Assembly (NCBI RefSeq): GCF_001908185.1
Contig: NZ_LGHM01000047.1
Span: 101,671-165,670, forward strand
Direction: 5' to 3'
Source of the DNA: Bradyrhizobium sp. AS23.2
GTDB taxonomy: Bacteria; Pseudomonadota; Alphaproteobacteria; Rhizobiales; Xanthobacteraceae
DNA: 64,000 nt
Part shown: positions 62,871 through 64,000 of the stretch, piece by piece
Position numbering within the stretch: position 1 is the first letter of the stretch
Layout of the letters: every line of letters begins with the position of its first letter
Translations under genes and position numbers: made by a program
Notes under the pieces: generated by a model
The model's database searches: none
Seen by the model: only the letters and a program-made list of their open reading frames with translations
Told to the model about the DNA's origin: nothing

Positions 62871-63887
62871 TCAGGTCGGCCACCGGTGAACGCGCTCAAT
62901 CCGCTCCTGTCCGAGCTTCGCGCCTCGACTGTTGGGTGAAGCCTCGTTACTGTCTCTGACTTTCCCTGGCATCTTTGGCGTCACCATTCGAAGTCTTTCC
63001 GAGACTTCGCTCTTCCTGAGGTCCGCAAACTCCTGCCTAAGCAGGTCCACGACAAGTCTCACCTTGGGAAGATCCGCCATGCGCTTGTGGCAGATGATCG
63101 TGAGTGGTGCGCGGAGCGTCGTCGGAAGCTTGAGCTTCAGTTCTACCAATCCGCCCGGGCGGGTGAGCCGATGGGGAGTCTTCAATAGGATCATCGCACC
63201 GAGGCCGGCATGGCAGGCGGCGACCTGCACGCTATAATCGTCGGACGTGAAAGCAGGGCGAAAGTCAGGGATCTTGCCCGCGAGTTCCGGATTCGGGCTC
63301 GCCATTTCGTGCTGGCCGGCCCACGCGATCCAGTCGAGGTCGCGGAAATCGTATGTTGCGGGCAGGCGCCTAGCATAATCCCGGCTCGCATAGGCGCCGA
63401 TCGGTAGGATAACTTCATCGACCGTGATCAAATCAGGATCATCGGAGGGTTGTTTCCTGAGCGCGATGTCCGCCTCGCCCAGCGAAAGATTGAGGCGCTC
63501 CGTGCTGGCCAGAACCTCGAGAGTGATCTGTGGGTGCTTCCTCTTGAGTCTTTCCGCGAACGGCGCCAGGAAATCGAAGGCGAACGCTGGCGCCGCCGTG
63601 ATGCGCACGCGCCCACTCACGGGCGAGTTCTTCGCGTCGAGTGACCGATTGGCTTCCGTTGCCCATTGGGCCATGCCTTGAACTGCGGGAAGCAGTCGCG
63701 TTCCGGTTTTCGTCAAGGAGATGCCCTGGCTCTTGCGGACGAAGAGCGCATCGCCGAGCGCGTACTCCATCTCCGCAATTCTCCGGCTCAAAGTCGGCTG
63801 GCTCACCTTGAGCCGTCGCGCAGCGGCGCTCAGACTGCCGGCATCCGCAACGGCGAGAAAAATCCGCAAGTCATCCCATTGCAGGTC
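62871..63887 (-). CDS. LysR-family transcriptional regulator
   Basis: A 338-residue regulator. The winged helix-turn-helix is VDLQWDDLRIFLAVADAGSL with SQPTLSRRIAEMEYALGD, and the substrate-binding domain follows (VRITAAPAFAFDFLAPFAER). The GTG at 63887 is preferred because AGGAG lies nine bases before it; the frame is open upstream from a TTG at 63923. The C-terminal 40 residues (RMVTPKMPGKVRDSNEASP...) extend beyond the usual domain. Target genes lie off the right edge or elsewhere. Confidence 0.88.
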   Translation of the reverse strand, partial: DLQWDDLRIFLAVADAGSLSAAARRLKVSQPTLSRRIAEMEYALGDALFVRKSQGISLTKTGTRLLPAVQGMAQWATEANRSLDAKNSPVSGRVRITAAPAFAFDFLAPFAERLKRKHPQITLEVLASTERLNLSLGEADIALRKQPSDDPDLITVDEVILPIGAYASRDYARRLPATYDFRDLDWIAWAGQHEMASPNPELAGKIPDFRPAFTSDDYSVQVAACHAGLGAMILLKTPHRLTRPGGLVELKLKLPTTLRAPLTIICHKRMADLPKVRLVVDLLRQEFADLRKSEVSERLRMVTPKMPGKVRDSNEASPNSRGAKLGQERIERVHRWPT

Positions 63888-64000
63888 CACTTTCACTCCT
63901 GGGGCTCGTGCCGGGCCATTCAATTATGTATGGCGATATAGGAATTTAGACAATTGCTATTCTAGTCATCTGGAACGCAAGTTCGTCACATTATATGATG

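Overview
The window looks like chromosomal DNA of a Bradyrhizobium-type alphaproteobacterium (Nitrobacteraceae). GC is high and third positions are strongly GC-rich. Five different palindromic intergenic repeat families of the kind scattered through Bradyrhizobium genomes are present, together with a small-heat-shock operon carrying a ROSE-type RNA thermometer leader and many short conserved proteins of the sort common in that genus. No phage structural genes, intact integrase, complete tRNA, rRNA or CRISPR array are visible.

Bases 1-21250 are core chromosome: the end of thrB overlapping rnhA, a peroxiredoxin, a DUF924 protein, a fadD-type acyl-CoA ligase, a D,D-carboxypeptidase, an NdvA-type glucan exporter with an upstream substrate-binding protein, a HisE-like protein, a VTT-domain membrane protein, aspartate ammonia-lyase, two nitronate monooxygenase paralogues interleaved with a thioesterase and a second acyl-CoA ligase, and several exported or hypothetical proteins.

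Bases 21253-38932 form an apparent genomic island. Two 280-bp direct repeats, offset by exactly 17,400 bases with no gaps, bracket about 17.1 kb of catabolic and transport genes: an Lrp/AsnC regulator, a lone GAF protein, GabT, a CsaA-like tRNA-binding protein, GabD, a PAS-LuxR regulator, a five-gene branched-chain-type ABC importer, a long amidohydrolase, a CobW-family metallochaperone, a D-2-hydroxyacid (FAD) dehydrogenase, a glutamate dehydrogenase and a HAD-family hydrolase. A 20-bp palindrome occurs at the Lrp/GAF promoter and, with two changes, at the PAS-LuxR/ABC promoter, so the halves of the island are probably one regulon. The likely logic is import of a nitrogen compound, amide-bond or ring hydrolysis by a metal enzyme, transamination and oxidation of an omega-amino acid, and recycling of glutamate. 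Just past the right repeat lies the 3' remnant of a B12-dependent acyl-CoA mutase.

Bases 39000-45750 are an accessory stretch of very short genes (zinc ribbons, CspA, a second S21, DUF1488, one-helix membrane peptides) ending at two truncated tRNA 3' ends. Bases 45750-50430 encode a ketone-body/PHB-type group (coiled-coil protein, 3-hydroxybutyrate dehydrogenase, acetoacetate decarboxylase, patatin-like protein, PepSY protein). Bases 51160-60140 hold two TetR regulators (one frameshifted) and an RND efflux operon that starts with a degenerate histidine kinase and has two adaptor lipoproteins. The TetR operator in front of this operon has a near-identical second copy 2.3 kb upstream. Bases 60280-63890 hold small proteins, the ROSE-controlled Hsp20 pair and a LysR regulator.

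Four short genes (near 18500, 52406, 59765 and 62748) appear to be broken by single-base frameshifts, three of them looking like one extra base in a G or C run. These may be real mutations or sequence errors.
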